A program made the translations under genes and the position numbers. Below the pieces are notes generated by a model that did not search any database, was not told the DNA's origin, and saw nothing but the letters and a program-made list of their open reading frames with translations. Shown in pieces: positions 19,853 to 30,738 of a stretch of 64,000 nucleotides of DNA. Source of the stretch: Stentor roeselii (Eukaryota > Ciliophora > Heterotrichea > Heterotrichida > Stentoridae); assembly GCA_006503475.1 (NCBI GenBank), contig RSEH01000035.1:62001-126000 (forward strand), in the 5' to 3' direction. Position 1 is the stretch's first letter. Each line of letters starts with the position of its first letter.

Positions 19853-20752
19853 ATGGGAGCTTCACTTTCAGCATGCAAACCTTTACAACCTATAATTTTC
19901 CCACTTGATCTCCTTCAGATCAAAACCGAAAAGTCAGATATTCCCTACTACTGCACAATCCTAAAACATTTCGAGCGAGCATCAGATTCAGAAAAGTATT
20001 CAATAATCTCAGAAGTGATTCCAATAGTCCTCAGTATTTTCCCAAGCGGAAAAGAGTTAAACATTTTAATCCAGCAGTATTTTAACAGTCCAGACTCGAT
20101 TCAAACGAATATTTTGCTTTTCCGAGAAAAATCAACAAATGAAATAGGAGGTTTTTCAGTTTATTACTTTTTCAAGCATCACTTCCCAAAAAACAGTCAT
20201 TCAAAAGAAAACACTTTTTTGATGACAACATTATTCGGTTGCCTTAAAGACACTAACAGAAGGTCAGGACTTAGAAAAGAGTACTTTAAAATCAAAGGCA
20301 TCAGTGATTTGATTGATTATCCTCATTCTAACTTAGTACATTTTGATGTAAGCATCAATTTAATCAGTTATTACGGAGTTTGCCAGGTCTCGAACTGTGT
20401 CTTTCCTAACTACTCAAGACAAGTCCCTGAACAAGTCAAGGAGTTTCTTGTTGGACTCGCTGAAAAATTTGAGTATTCTCGATATGGTCATGACCCTTTT
20501 GTTGTCAATGACTCTTTTGAAGACTCGAAATTTGACCGTGAGTATTGGATGAAAAATTATAAAACTATGCCGAATGATGTGAAGTTTTTTATTGATAAGA
20601 CCAACCTTGAAAAGAATGTTGGACTGGCTTATGTTTCTGTTTATAATTTGATTGAAAATAATTCTTTGGGTCTTCCTGCTGGGGTGAATCTTATCGAAGA
20701 GAAACCTCGAATACCGGTTTATTCTTACACCTTTAACCTTCCTAGGCTTTAA
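19853..20752 (+). CDS. N-myristoylation-type paralogue 1, unknown fold
   Basis: The frame is open from an ATG at 19823, but the internal Met at 19853 gives MGASLS, an N-myristoylation signal, and the paralogue downstream starts MGTELS at the matching place; I choose 19853 (299 residues). The two proteins share IPYxCxILKHFERASD, SEVIPIVLSI, DYPxSNLxHFD and EYW. The central segments weakly recall GNAT acyltransferases (a beta strand, then a GxGxx-like turn), but no CoA-binding motif is clear, so no function is claimed. Confidence 0.8.
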   Translation: MGASLSACKPLQPIIFPLDLLQIKTEKSDIPYYCTILKHFERASDSEKYSIISEVIPIVLSIFPSGKELNILIQQYFNSPDSIQTNILLFREKSTNEIGGFSVYYFFKHHFPKNSHSKENTFLMTTLFGCLKDTNRRSGLRKEYFKIKGISDLIDYPHSNLVHFDVSINLISYYGVCQVSNCVFPNYSRQVPEQVKEFLVGLAEKFEYSRYGHDPFVVNDSFEDSKFDREYWMKNYKTMPNDVKFFIDKTNLEKNVGLAYVSVYNLIENNSLGLPAGVNLIEEKPRIPVYSYTFNLPRL

Positions 20753-20993
20753 TAGTTTAGATTTCTTAGAAGAAATAAACAATTCCCTGATCCTATGTAA
20801 AAAATTTTATATAAATTATGACATTTTTAGACTTATAAATAAGAAAATAAGATTAAAGGATACATTCTTTGAATCGAGTTTTGTTAGATTTTTTCAATTC
20901 TTTTATATATCTTTATGTAAGATTGACCTTAGATCTTAGAAATTCATAGGAATCAAATATTTGATAGTTATAAGTTCTCATTTACATTCCTAA

Positions 20994-21264
20994 TTAGACT
21001 AAAATTAACTTAATACCAGTCTCAATCACAATTATCAATTTATATATTCAGTTTAAGAACTAAACTTTAGCACATAGTCAAAACCTTCTGGTTTTCTCAA
21101 ATAAACCGTATCTAGTAAATAGAAATGTTCAGAATTTTTTTACATAAATATGATTCTAAATCTATTATATACACTCCTACTTAGACTTAAATTAACTTAA
21201 TATCAAGTTCAATCATAATAATTATTTATATATTCAGTTCAAGTACTCAACTTTGCCACATAGT
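20994..21264 (+). repeat. Degenerate tandem duplication, period about 187 bp, upstream of paralogue 2
   Basis: Copy A begins TAGACTAAAATTAACTTAAT at 20995 and copy B begins TAGACTTAAATTAACTTAAT at about 21183. Both go on to a TATATATTCAGTT(C/T)AAG...CTTT(A/G)(C/G)CACATAG segment. A third, shorter relative lies at 19741-19806. The spacer 20753-21460 contains no other recognised feature. Confidence 0.7.
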
Positions 21265-21460
21265 AAAAAAAAAACCCCTCAGATTCTCTTTAATATTACC
21301 ATATCTGCTGAAAAAGAATCATTCAAAATTTCCTAATGAATAAAAAATCGGTCTACACTTTAAAGAGTCAATTTTGGCCGAATATTCAACAAAAAAACAC
21401 TAGGCTGTCTAAAATTAAATTTAAGCTAGAATAGAATGTTTCAGGATTTTCATATAAAAA

Positions 21461-22360
21461 ATGGGCACAGAACTTTCAGTGTTAAAACCTCCTGGGCGAG
21501 CACTTTACCTTCCTGAGACTCTCAGAAACATCTCAGAGGAGTCAGAAATTCCTTACCATTGCATAATATTAAAGCACTTTGAGCGTGCTTCGGATATTGA
21601 AAAATTTTCATTTATCTCTGAAGTAATTCCAATGATATTGAGTATATATCCAAGTGGCGAAGAGGTAAATGAATTAATCCAGCTTTACTTTTACAATCCG
21701 AATTCGATAAAGACGAACATATTGATGATCAGAGATAATTCATCAGGTGAAATAGGTTGCTTCGCAGTCTATTTCTTTTTCAGGTATTAATTTTTGAAAA
21801 ATGACTACTCGAAAGAAAACAGTTATATTATTTCTCATAGTTTTGCATGTGTTAAAAACACGAAAAGAAAATTAGGATTGGCCAGTGATTTTATAAATAT
21901 CCAAACCCTTAGTAATTTTATTGATTACCCAGAAAGTAACTTGATTCACTTTGATATCAGCATACATGTATTAGCTTATTTTGAAGTTACTCGGGTCTCA
22001 AACTGCATCATTCCAAGTTACTCAATAGAAGCTTCTGAAAATATCAAAAAATTCATCTTTGAACTTATTGAAAAACTTGGATTTGAGAAATATGGAAAAA
22101 ATTCATTATTAATTAAAGATACTTTTAAGGATATTGGTTATGACAGAGAGTACTGGAAAAGAAACAACAACAAACTTCCTATCGATATGAAGTTTTACAT
22201 CGACCAAACCAAACTTAAACCTAAAACCGCTTTTCCTCATTTATTAGTTTGCAATTTGATGGAAAATAACACTTTAAACCTTCCAAGCGGAGCCAAACTA
22301 ATCCAAAAAAAGCCTCGAATCCCGATTTCCTTCCACACCTTTCCCTCCCCTAGACTATAA
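21461..22360 (+). pseudogene. Paralogue 2 of the 19853 gene, interrupted by an in-frame TAA
   Basis: The same frame continues on both sides of a TAA at 21788-21790 and aligns without a gap to paralogue 1: FFKHHFPKNSHSKEN in copy 1 against FFRY-stop-FLKNDYSKEN here. No 15-nt GT...AG intron fits. Both halves keep the family motifs (HFERASD, DYPESNLIHFD, DREYW, KPRIP) and the start MGTELS. So this is either a recent pseudogene, a read-through gene, or a sequence error. The total length would be 299 residues counting the stop position. Confidence 0.7.
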
Positions 22361-22385
22361 TCTAATGATTTTTCATAAATTACAA

Positions 22386-24572
22386 TTACGGTGATAAAAC
22401 TTCTCCATTCTTCTCACTTTTCGCTTTATTAATCCAGTAGTTAAGGTTCAACTCAAGCTGATCAACACAAGTGACACGAATGACATCACAATTCAAAAAT
22501 CCATTCCAAGTATCAAAAATCGGCAAACAAATATTCTTAATAAAACTCGCTTGACTCTTAGGAACGTTAGTTGTATCTCGATCACAGTACATTGAAATCT
22601 CCTGTTTTCTCAACTTTTCCAAGTCACCTTGTCGAAAATACTCTTCGCATATCAGGGCTGACCATTTCTGGTGAAGATCGATGTTCTTCGCACTGTGCCC
22701 CAAGTCGGCGCATTTTAGACCCATGCTGAAAATGAGTTGTTTGTTTTCGTAGCTGTGCGTGTCGAATTGACTGAGGTCCATTGTCTTAGCTCGGAACCTA
22801 CCCAGAATCTCGAAGTGTCTTGATAGGTCTGTGTCTAGGATCAGGGTCAGGATTATTCGACGGATTTTGAACCAATCTTCTTGATTTAAATTCTCTAATA
22901 TATTGCACCCTGGCTTGTTTAAGATGCTGAAAGTAGTGCTCGCGTGCATGTTTTCGAGCACACTGGCGTCGTTGTATTGAATTGCTAAGTCGTCTCTGTT
23001 CTGTATCAAAAAACGATTTGTAAGAGCTGGGTGGCCGACATCATGACAAACTGCTGACAAGATACATGCAAGAGTTTCTAGAGGAGTCATTATTGAAAGA
23101 AGGTTACCGTAATAGCAGAAGTACATGAAATTATGAAGAACGTCTCCTGCATGACAAGAGTTGTGGTAAGGGTTATGGTGATAAGCCTAAATATTCCTTA
23201 CTTTTTCCACTGACTGGAAAAACCTGTCAAAAATATCTTCAGGAATAGAAAACTCTTCAGAGATTCCCCATTTTTCTGACAAATATCGTGAAAGTATAAA
23301 AATATTATGTCCTGTTGATTGATATATAAACCAAATATCAAAAGCCCAGTCAGTTCCAATCGCTTCTAAAGCTTTTTCAAAGTTCCTTATCCCATACTTG
23401 TTAAAAAAACAGGTCGGGCTGGCATCTGAGTAATCACGCAGGGTGTTAAGTTTTGAGTAATTTGGAGATTTATGAGAAAACTGCATAAAAAACTGGTTGA
23501 TAAAGGTTCTATCTTGCTCATCCATCATTTCCGCTTCTCCAACAAAAACCGCATGTTTAAAGATATCTCCTGTGATCCTCTTCTTCAGATTATCAAGCTC
23601 ATTAAGAGCTACTTTAAGTTTAGCTTTAACATCTTTGAAAATCAACAAAGAATAAGCTCCTTTTATGCACTTTTTAATCTTTTCACATAGTTGCACCAGA
23701 AGTTCAATTTCAGTATTTATGTAATTTTTGTTCCCAAGGTCATTAAATTCAGTGATTTCACTTAATTCTTCAATATTTTTATTTTTTATCTCATTTCTCC
23801 AGAAAAAGTCTCTTGAGAATACAGAGTGTTTGTGACTATTAAAGCAGATAGTCACGAGTCCAATCAATAAAAATAAAAGTTCTGGAACTGTCTGCACCAA
23901 GTTCTCCCGAACTGAAAGAATCAAAGAAAGTGAAGTAGAAATAAAAGCGAAAAACGAAATGATCAAAACATTGAAAAAGTTATCGAATAATAGTCTAGAA
24001 AATCCAGCTACAAGTAAAAAAACACAGAGAGTTGAATGAAAAATTTCTAACTTATTCCTGGAACTTGATGAAACTGCTGAAAGAACTCGAGTATCTGTTA
24101 AAACCACGTAAGAAATGATAATAAAAGCTAGAATAGTAAAGATTTCAGTCGCTCGTTTCACAATTAGGATTGACTTTAGCGTCGCATTCAAAACTGAAAA
24201 AAAAAGAACTGAAATGATTCCTAAAAACACGGTTTTAAATACATAAACCTGCGTAGAAAGAAGAAACTCTCTGAATAAAAACAGGTCTTGCACGGCAGTA
24301 GCGATGATATAAGCTGAGATGAAAATATACAAGAACATCAAATTGAACTTAAACTCACTCGATGCGTTTAAATTAGCGTCTGAATTACAAAAAAGACTTT
24401 GTATGAACTTCTGCTCAACTTTCGCGTCTTTGAACTTTAAAGTGCTTGCAAATATCGGGACTTTCTCAATATCCGCTACTTTTTGTCCAATAAGCGAATA
24501 AAGCGATGAAGAGTAGTTCTTACTGAAAGATCCTGAAAAGTTGCAGCTGCCGTCTAGTCTAAGTTTATTCAT
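22386..24572 (-). CDS. Membrane-bound class I cyclic-nucleotide phosphodiesterase, one 15-nt intron
   Basis: Two frames join across a 15-nt intron (23187-23201) into 723 residues. About six hydrophobic helices lie between residues 75 and 250. The PDE catalytic domain begins near 400; the metal-binding signature HNSCHAGDV is at 465-473, with HDVGH at 505-509 and ALKCADLGH-type Asp at 618. These four positions form the zinc/magnesium site that hydrolyses cAMP or cGMP. No GAF or PAS domain is visible. The multi-pass N-terminus suggests a plasma- or ciliary-membrane enzyme, as in other ciliates and kinetoplastids. Nucleotide preference cannot be read from the sequence. Confidence 0.93.
23187..23201 (-). 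other. 15-nt intron of the phosphodiesterase gene
   Basis: GTAAGGAATATTTAG on the minus strand, phase 0. It removes an in-frame TAG and joins FFQSVEK to AYHHNPYHNSCHAGDV, giving an uninterrupted PDE signature. Confidence 0.96.
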
Positions 24573-24768
24573 TATAATTCAAATCTTTGATTGACTAGAG
24601 TTAAATCCAGTGTTCAGTATAAAGAATATGGACGAAGGCAAAAAAAATCGACATTTGAATAAGACAGTCGAAAATTAAACTTTAGGATTTAGGATTAAAG
24701 GTTTTCCATATATTTCCTACCTTCTGCGAATAATGACAATAATTGTACGCCAGTTACTGTTATATTAA

Positions 24769-24957
24769 CTAAGAGTTTTTTAAGAGGTACTGACCCAGCC
24801 ACTCAACAGGATTCGAAGGTCTTTCTTTAGCGAGTTCTGCAAGGCCTTGTAAAAGCACAGGCACGACTGTCTGATCCAAGTAGGCTCGAATGGGAAGCGA
24901 CTGGAGACTAGCTTCATGCTTCTTGTTTGATTCAGAGTCTTTATGCTTTCCTTCCAT
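24769..24957 (-). CDS. DPY-30 domain protein
   Basis: 62 residues. Residues about 20-62 ([20 protein letters not shown], then [18 protein letters not shown]) are almost identical to the DPY-30 dimerisation motif. DPY-30 is a core subunit of COMPASS/SET1 H3K4 methyltransferases and, in cilia, the same motif docks to AKAP-like and radial-spoke helices. The protein is little more than the motif. The 85-bp gap to the divergent downstream gene suggests a shared promoter. The ATG follows GAATATAA. Confidence 0.95.
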   Translation of the reverse strand: MEGKHKDSESNKKHEASLQSLPIRAYLDQTVVPVLLQGLAELAKERPSNPVEWLGQYLLKNS

Positions 24958-25042
24958 TTATATTCAAGACTTAATCTAAAATAAAAATCAACTCTTGTTT
25001 TTCTTCTTTCTTGTATTTCTGCTTCTTGTGCATCGGTTATAA

Positions 25043-25567
25043 ATGGAAGACAAAGGGTCAAACAAAGCCCTCACTTTTTTAGAGAATGCTGGACTTGTAC
25101 AAGCCTATGAATGTAAGAAATAGTCAGACCTACTTACTAGCTTATGTGAACATGGACTTCCCACTGGAGATCTTTACGAGTTTTCAGCTTTGATGGTCTT
25201 GAAATTCGAGAAAAAATGGAAAGCGAAGCAAAGACTTAATAAAGCTAAACCGGGACAAGAAACTTCTCCGGTTCGCAAGGTCGAAGGACATGATCAGGAA
25301 CAATTAAAACATGAAGATAAAGTCACCAAAGCTAAGGAAGATAAAAAAGGAAAGGATGGAAAAGTTGAAAAAAAAGAAGAAGAGAAAAAAAATACTGTGA
25401 AGGAAGAGAAAAAAGGAAAAGTTGAGGAGAAAAAGGATGAGAAAAAAGGAGAGAAAAATTTGAAGAATGAACCTAGTAAGGGGAATGAAAAAGGTGCTAA
25501 AAAAGAGGAGGAGAAGAAGATTGCTATTGAGGATAAAAAAGAGGTTAAGGATAGGAAGAAGAAGTAA
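25043..25567 (+). CDS. Lys/Glu-rich protein with short ordered N-terminus, one 15-nt intron
   Basis: Exon 1 (25043-25112, start MEDKGSNKAL after GGTTATAA) joins exon 2 across a 15-nt intron, giving 168 residues. Residues 8-60 are ordered (FLENAGLVQAYEYLLTSLCE, then HGLPTGDLYEFSAL); the remaining ~110 residues are almost only Lys, Glu, Asp and Val, with strongly repetitive KEEKK runs. No family recognised. Divergent from DPY-30 with an 85-bp gap; a joint ciliary or chromatin role would be pure guess. Confidence 0.8.
25113..25127 (+). other. 15-nt intron of the Lys/Glu-rich gene
   Basis: GTAAGAAATAGTCAG. It contains an in-frame TAG; removal yields QAYEYLLTSL and lets the frame start at an ATG in good context. 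Confidence 0.88.
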
Positions 25568-25751
25568 ATTAGTTAATATTCTAGACTGTTCGCTGTTGAT
25601 TTGATTCTAGTGATATTTACAGATCAATGAGATTTCTTTAAACGAACTAAAATAGATTAGCTTGGGTAGCACATGAATTTTGATTAAATGTACCAATTAT
25701 AGCACCTAATCAAATAATTTCTTATCAAATAACAGACATTTAACCATTAAC

Positions 25752-26231
25752 CTAAATATTATATCTAAAAACTAAAGAAAAAGTCTTCGCAAAGTAATAT
25801 CCTCTATCATAAGGAAGTTCACTGCTTTGAAATTTGTTCCAATAATTGGTAATTTCAGCGAGTTTTGTTGTCAAATAAATCGCATACCCATCATATTGAC
25901 CATCCAGATATTGTCGTAGTGAGGTCAAAAAATTCTGAATATTATCTGTCAATGACTGGATTTTACAAATAGTTGCTGAATTGGTGAACAAGTTTACCAT
26001 TGACTGAAACTTGTGGAGCCTTCCTGAGATACTTGAAGTACTGCTTGTCATAGAGTCGACAAATTCTTTTCTAGCATATTGAGTAGATTCAATGCTTATC
26101 AAACAGTTAGATTTGCTTACAGTGCTTAATCTTAGTCCTTGTATAAGTCCATTGAAAAACGTTTCCCCTTGCGCGGCAGTGAGAGCCACTAAGAAAATTC
26201 CCCAGAACATAATAAATATATTTAAATCCAT
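25752..26231 (-). CDS. Small secreted protein, unknown
   Basis: 159 residues. It starts with a signal peptide (about 1-20, MDLNIFIMFWGIFLVALTAA, then QGE as a likely cleavage area). The mature part is Ser/Thr/Gln-rich and helical, with two Cys (about 43 and 89) that could form a disulfide. No family recognised; ciliates have many such lineage-specific secreted proteins. Confidence 0.65.
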   Translation of the reverse strand: MDLNIFIMFWGIFLVALTAAQGETFFNGLIQGLRLSTVSKSNCLISIESTQYARKEFVDSMTSSTSSISGRLHKFQSMVNLFTNSATICKIQSLTDNIQNFLTSLRQYLDGQYDGYAIYLTTKLAEITNYWNKFQSSELPYDRGYYFAKTFSLVFRYNI

Positions 26232-26369
26232 ATTCGTTTCCCTGATTGAACTAAGAAATCCAGGTTAATACTTGACGAAATTTCCTTCATCATATATAAA
26301 ATCACTAGGATGGTTTAACATGTTTTATTAGATCATTTCACGAAACCAATCATCTTCGGGATAATAAAG

Positions 26370-28832
26370 ATGACAACTGACCCTGAAAAAAACCACTCTT
26401 ATTGGCTTGGTAAGGAAGAGGCTCTAGAGAGGGGCTCTCAGCTTTCATCAATCTCTTACAAACTTTCAGTTATTCTTAATGATTCTTATTTCTCTGTTGT
26501 ATGCTCTGTTCAGTTTATGTCGAACTCAGAATCCTCTTGGCTTGATCTGAATGGAGCATCAATTGAATCGATTATTCAAAATAATGAATTAGTTGGGATT
26601 AATTATTTGAGAAGTCGAGTGATGTTATCAGGGCTGAACCTAGGAAGTAATTTAGTGACAATATCTTACACACGGGAATACTCTAAAGATGGATACGGTC
26701 TTCATCTTTTCAAAGAAAAAACCGGTGAGACATACATTTATAGCAACTTTGAACCATTTCACGCGCATAAAATGTTTCCATGTTTTGACCAGCCAGACTT
26801 GAAAGCAACATATAATCTTTCAGTGAAATGTCCCTCAACATTTATAGTACTTTCAAATGATATTTGCACTTCAATCGAGCAATGTGAAGAAAACCAAACA
26901 ATTCACACGTTTCAAGAAACTTTAAAGTTCTCAACTTATTTGTTTGCCCTGATAGCAGGGGACTATCATGAGCATCGATATGAAGGTTGCAAGTATCCAA
27001 TGGGGATTTATTGCAGGAAAAGTTTGGCGGATGAGCTAGTGCCAGAGAGATACCTGAAGTGGACAGTCAGAGGGTTCGAGTACTATGAACTACTCTTTGA
27101 CTTGCCTTATCCTTTTCGAAAATATGACCAGGTGTTCGTTCCTGAGTATAATGCAGGAGCAATGGAAAATGTAGGATGTGTAACCTACTCAGAGAGTTAC
27201 TTAAAAAAAAAGCAGAGTAAAACACAGCAAAACCTAGCAAGCTTTACCTTCCTTCATGAAATGTCTCACATGTGGTTCGGCAATTTGGTGACCTTAAAAT
27301 GGTGGGACGACTTATGGCTAAATGAAAGTTTCGCAACATATCTCTCATACTTAGCAGCAGACTCTTGCTTAAACGACGAGTTTCAAGGTTCCTGGCTGTT
27401 ATTCTTAAGAAGAAAAACTTTCGCTTATATTGCTGACCAAAAGAAAACAACCCATCCAATAAGTTCTCATGTTGAAAACACTTCTCAAACCAGAACCATT
27501 TTCGATGCAATATCTTACAGCAAAGGCGCTGCTGTGATAAAACAAATTGTTTTCATCATGGGACTCGAAAGTTTCTCAAAGTCAGTCCAGGACTACCTCT
27601 CAACTCACGCCTGGGGAAACACTTCTTATGTTGACTTTATTTCAAAGCTTTCAAAACGAAAACCTGAATTGGAAAGTTGGGCGAAAGACTGGCTTCAAAC
27701 TTCTGGTGTTAATTTTTTGTATTCAAAAATAAATGAAACAGGAGTCACTTTAACCCAAACCGCAACAGGGACTTGTGAAAAGCTTAAAACTCATGAACTT
27801 TTATATGAAGTTTATAATGAAAACTGCCAGATAGTCGCTCAAGGTAGATGTCAAATTGTTGAAGAGAGTCTTGAACTTACCCTGGGCGAAAAGCCTGCTT
27901 GCATCATTCTCAACATTGAAGACCAGCATTTCATTAAAGTGATAATTGATGAGGATTCTTTAAAGTTCATTAAGGGGAATCTTTATCGATTTCCCTCGGC
28001 TTTAACGAGAATGTTGGTCATCACTCAGTTGATTGAAATGGTTTCAAGTCTCATGCTGCCCCCAGCTGAATTTTTAGATATTCTTTTCAACCAGTTCTGC
28101 ACTGAGACTGATGAAATCTTGGCTTCTTTTATCTTGACTACTGCATCTTCTGTACTTCTTTCAAAAGTGGGCGAAGAAGAGGTAAAAGAAGAGTTTTATC
28201 CTAAGTTTTTCTCGAAAATTCTTGAAAAAATTGAAATGAGTTCTGATTTTGAAGATAATCTTATAAGCTTTGTTTATACTGATCAGCAAATTGAACAAGC
28301 GGTCTTGTGGCTTCAGGGGGGATCACCGGTCATGTTGAATCAGGCCAGAAGGTGGAGACTGCTTAAGTTGTATGCTAGAATTACTGTTGAGGCTAAGGCA
28401 CTTGTTGATCTTGAAGCTGATACCAGCCATGATGGTCGACTTGCTAGGCTTTATTGTGAATCAGCTTATCCTGACCCTGAAGCAAAGTCCAAAGCTTGGG
28501 AAACTTTCATGACAGGCTGTCCAGGTTTAAGTCGATTCGAGCGAAAAAGCTTAATGAGTGGATTCATTCGAAAGTCTCAAAAAAAATTACTAAAGATATA
28601 CAGCGACGAATACTTTTCAGTAATTCCAGCCATCCAATCAAATTTCGGTCCAGAGTACCTTCAAGACTTCTGTTCTAACCTATTTCCCGATTTCCGAAAA
28701 TTAGACTTCTTAAAGCAACAAGTCGATTCAACCCTATCTTTAATCGGCAGAGAAAACAAGCAACTAGTCAAGTTTTTCAATGAACGTCTTGAAACCATTG
28801 AAAAAAATCGTCGAATTAAAGGAAAAATTTAG
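26370..28832 (+). CDS. M1 family zinc aminopeptidase (gluzincin)
   Basis: 820 residues. The exopeptidase motif GAMEN (about 262-266, in YNAGAMENVG) is followed by the zinc site HEMSH at 296-300 and the third ligand Glu319 in LWLNESFA, the exact 18-residue spacing of M1 peptidases. A catalytic Tyr is expected near 380 (AISYSKGAAV). The C-terminal helical half (about 500-820) closes the active site in relatives such as the puromycin-sensitive and ERAP enzymes. There is no signal peptide or membrane helix, so it is likely cytosolic. Removes N-terminal residues from peptides. Confidence 0.96.
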   Translation: MTTDPEKNHSYWLGKEEALERGSQLSSISYKLSVILNDSYFSVVCSVQFMSNSESSWLDLNGASIESIIQNNELVGINYLRSRVMLSGLNLGSNLVTISYTREYSKDGYGLHLFKEKTGETYIYSNFEPFHAHKMFPCFDQPDLKATYNLSVKCPSTFIVLSNDICTSIEQCEENQTIHTFQETLKFSTYLFALIAGDYHEHRYEGCKYPMGIYCRKSLADELVPERYLKWTVRGFEYYELLFDLPYPFRKYDQVFVPEYNAGAMENVGCVTYSESYLKKKQSKTQQNLASFTFLHEMSHMWFGNLVTLKWWDDLWLNESFATYLSYLAADSCLNDEFQGSWLLFLRRKTFAYIADQKKTTHPISSHVENTSQTRTIFDAISYSKGAAVIKQIVFIMGLESFSKSVQDYLSTHAWGNTSYVDFISKLSKRKPELESWAKDWLQTSGVNFLYSKINETGVTLTQTATGTCEKLKTHELLYEVYNENCQIVAQGRCQIVEESLELTLGEKPACIILNIEDQHFIKVIIDEDSLKFIKGNLYRFPSALTRMLVITQLIEMVSSLMLPPAEFLDILFNQFCTETDEILASFILTTASSVLLSKVGEEEVKEEFYPKFFSKILEKIEMSSDFEDNLISFVYTDQQIEQAVLWLQGGSPVMLNQARRWRLLKLYARITVEAKALVDLEADTSHDGRLARLYCESAYPDPEAKSKAWETFMTGCPGLSRFERKSLMSGFIRKSQKKLLKIYSDEYFSVIPAIQSNFGPEYLQDFCSNLFPDFRKLDFLKQQVDSTLSLIGRENKQLVKFFNERLETIEKNRRIKGKI

Positions 28833-28842
28833 TTTCCCTAGC

Positions 28843-30738
28843 TTATCTAGTTCCAATTAATTCATTATATACAAGTTCGAATTTATTCCCAATGTTTCCT
28901 TCTTCGATCCAAGAGCAACCTTTTCGATTATCAAAAGAAGGAAATAAAGGATCAGCAACGATTCTGAAAGTATTGTCAATGCAAGCTGGAATAACTCGTG
29001 ATAAAAAAGCGCAGCTTGTTTCTAAGCATGGGTTTGTGTTCGCTTCGATCAGCCAGACGTGAAAGTCCTCGTCAATCATGAAGTCGAATCCAAAGAGTTC
29101 GAAACAATTTAGTCGTCTATGAGGGTCGATTTTTTGACTGACACTTGAGAATGAGTCACTTACGATTTCTTTGATCTTTGATAAGAGGTCTTTTTCGAAG
29201 TTGATTCCGTGTTTGGGGTAGGTTTGGGTTATGTAGTTTTGCAGCTCTGCATAGGACATCTTGTTGGATGGCTCGAACTTTCCATAGTCCTCAGAGTGTT
29301 TCTGAATAGCATCATTCGTCAGATGAATGAACTTATTTTCTAGGTTTTTTAATGAAAATTCTTTGCTGGAAGTCCTGATATAACCTTCAGTGTAGAAGTA
29401 CCCTTGGATCACTGAGTTCACTGAAGTCATCAGTGCAAAACATCTGATGTCGAACTTTCGCTTATTGATCAGCAGTGGCCGCTCAATGTACTTCTGAATA
29501 ATACAAGTGTGAGAACTCGACTTATCTGACACTAAGGCCTTCACCTCTGAAACACTTGCTGCCAATGAAATTCCTTTTCCTCGGTTAGTATTTTCTCCTG
29601 GTTTGACTATCCAGATGCTATTAGGATTAGAATTGAAAAAAGCCTCAAAATCAGAAAATTCCGGGTCATTAGTCGACTTCACATGAAAAGTAACTGGAAT
29701 CACTTCAAAAAGATTTTTATTTAACCGAGAATAAAGACTTTTCATATTACTGAACAAAAGCTTTTTACTTGCAATCTGTTCATTTTCTTCTAGTTTATTA
29801 CAAAGTTTCACAGAAGAAAATCCTGAAGACTCAATTTTTTGAAAGAAAATCGAATCAAGGACTAAATGAAATCCAAACATCTGACTATCTTGCTGTTTTT
29901 TTCTAGGAAGTGAAAAATTTCTAACTATTTCAATCTGGACATTTTTCCCTGATGGCAGTTTTTTCAATGTTTTTGAATGTTTTAAGCTTGTCCAGATAAG
30001 ATTCGCTTCTTTTCGCTTGTCAGTCTGGACCCACCAAGGGCGAGAGCGAAGAACCCTAACAATAAGTCCAGAGTTATTTCCAGGTCCCACAAAAAACTTG
30101 AAATTTTTCCCATCATGAAAAGAAAGACTTATTCCATTACTAGCCCTGATAGCTTCTAAAAAGTAAAGAAAAATCCATTCTTTATTTTTCACTTTCTTTT
30201 TTTCATCCATTTCTGGAGCAGAAACATTAAATTTTCTTTTTTTTTCAACGATTTTTCGAATTTTTGGCTTTTCAGTGAAGTCAACTGTGACTTTTAAAGG
30301 ACTCACAGTTTTCATCATCTCGTATCTATTGTGAGTTGGAGTCGGAATCCCTTTTATTTGAAAACTTGGAATTTTTCGCACTGATATTTCAAGATCATCG
30401 CAAAGACTTATCATTTTCGCCTTGTTTTGAAGTTTTTCTTTTTGGACTTTTGATGAGAAACAGGATTGAGTTTCTTGAATGCTTATTTTTGTGAGGGTCA
30501 GTTTTCGGTTTGGCGAGTCGAAAGAGTGGTTTGTTGACTGAAGCATTGAGGAGGTTGGCGTGTAAAGAGGAAGTTGGAAGTTTTTACCTGGGAGTTGCTT
30601 GTATTGACGTGGAAGCCATTGTGAAATGCCACCTTTTGTTAGAAGGGGGAAGTGGTTTGGAATGTCGTAAAAGGTTTGAAGAGGACTTGCTTGGGATGAT
30701 TTTTTTAAAGTTGTGCTATTCTTTTCAAATTCTTCCAT
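28843..30738 (-). CDS. Tubulin tyrosine ligase-like (TTLL) enzyme
   Basis: 631 residues. A basic, poorly ordered N-terminus (~180 residues) precedes the TTL domain (about 200-600): WIVKPGENTNRGKGI (ATP-grasp lysine and Gly loop), IIQKYIERPLL, KFDIRCFALMT, FIHLTNDAIQ and WLIEANTNPCL (metal ligands). TTLLs add Glu, Gly or Tyr to tubulin tails; the Arg/Lys-rich NFIHLTND context is shared by glutamylases and glycylases, so the exact type is not decided. Its 5' flank (30739-30859) has a single C in 121 nt. The stop is 10 bp from the aminopeptidase stop. Confidence 0.95.
   Translation of the reverse strand: MEEFEKNSTTLKKSSQASPLQTFYDIPNHFPLLTKGGISQWLPRQYKQLPGKNFQLPLYTPTSSMLQSTNHSFDSPNRKLTLTKISIQETQSCFSSKVQKEKLQNKAKMISLCDDLEISVRKIPSFQIKGIPTPTHNRYEMMKTVSPLKVTVDFTEKPKIRKIVEKKRKFNVSAPEMDEKKKVKNKEWIFLYFLEAIRASNGISLSFHDGKNFKFFVGPGNNSGLIVRVLRSRPWWVQTDKRKEANLIWTSLKHSKTLKKLPSGKNVQIEIVRNFSLPRKKQQDSQMFGFHLVLDSIFFQKIESSGFSSVKLCNKLEENEQIASKKLLFSNMKSLYSRLNKNLFEVIPVTFHVKSTNDPEFSDFEAFFNSNPNSIWIVKPGENTNRGKGISLAASVSEVKALVSDKSSSHTCIIQKYIERPLLINKRKFDIRCFALMTSVNSVIQGYFYTEGYIRTSSKEFSLKNLENKFIHLTNDAIQKHSEDYGKFEPSNKMSYAELQNYITQTYPKHGINFEKDLLSKIKEIVSDSFSSVSQKIDPHRRLNCFELFGFDFMIDEDFHVWLIEANTNPCLETSCAFLSRVIPACIDNTFRIVADPLFPSFDNRKGCSWIEEGNIGNKFELVYNELIGTR

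Noticed and set aside
21776-21800. An intron that would remove the TAA in paralogue 2
   Set aside because: No 15- or 16-nt GT...AG segment includes the stop; the nearest GT...AG (17 nt, ending before the TAA) would delete conserved residues and leave the stop.
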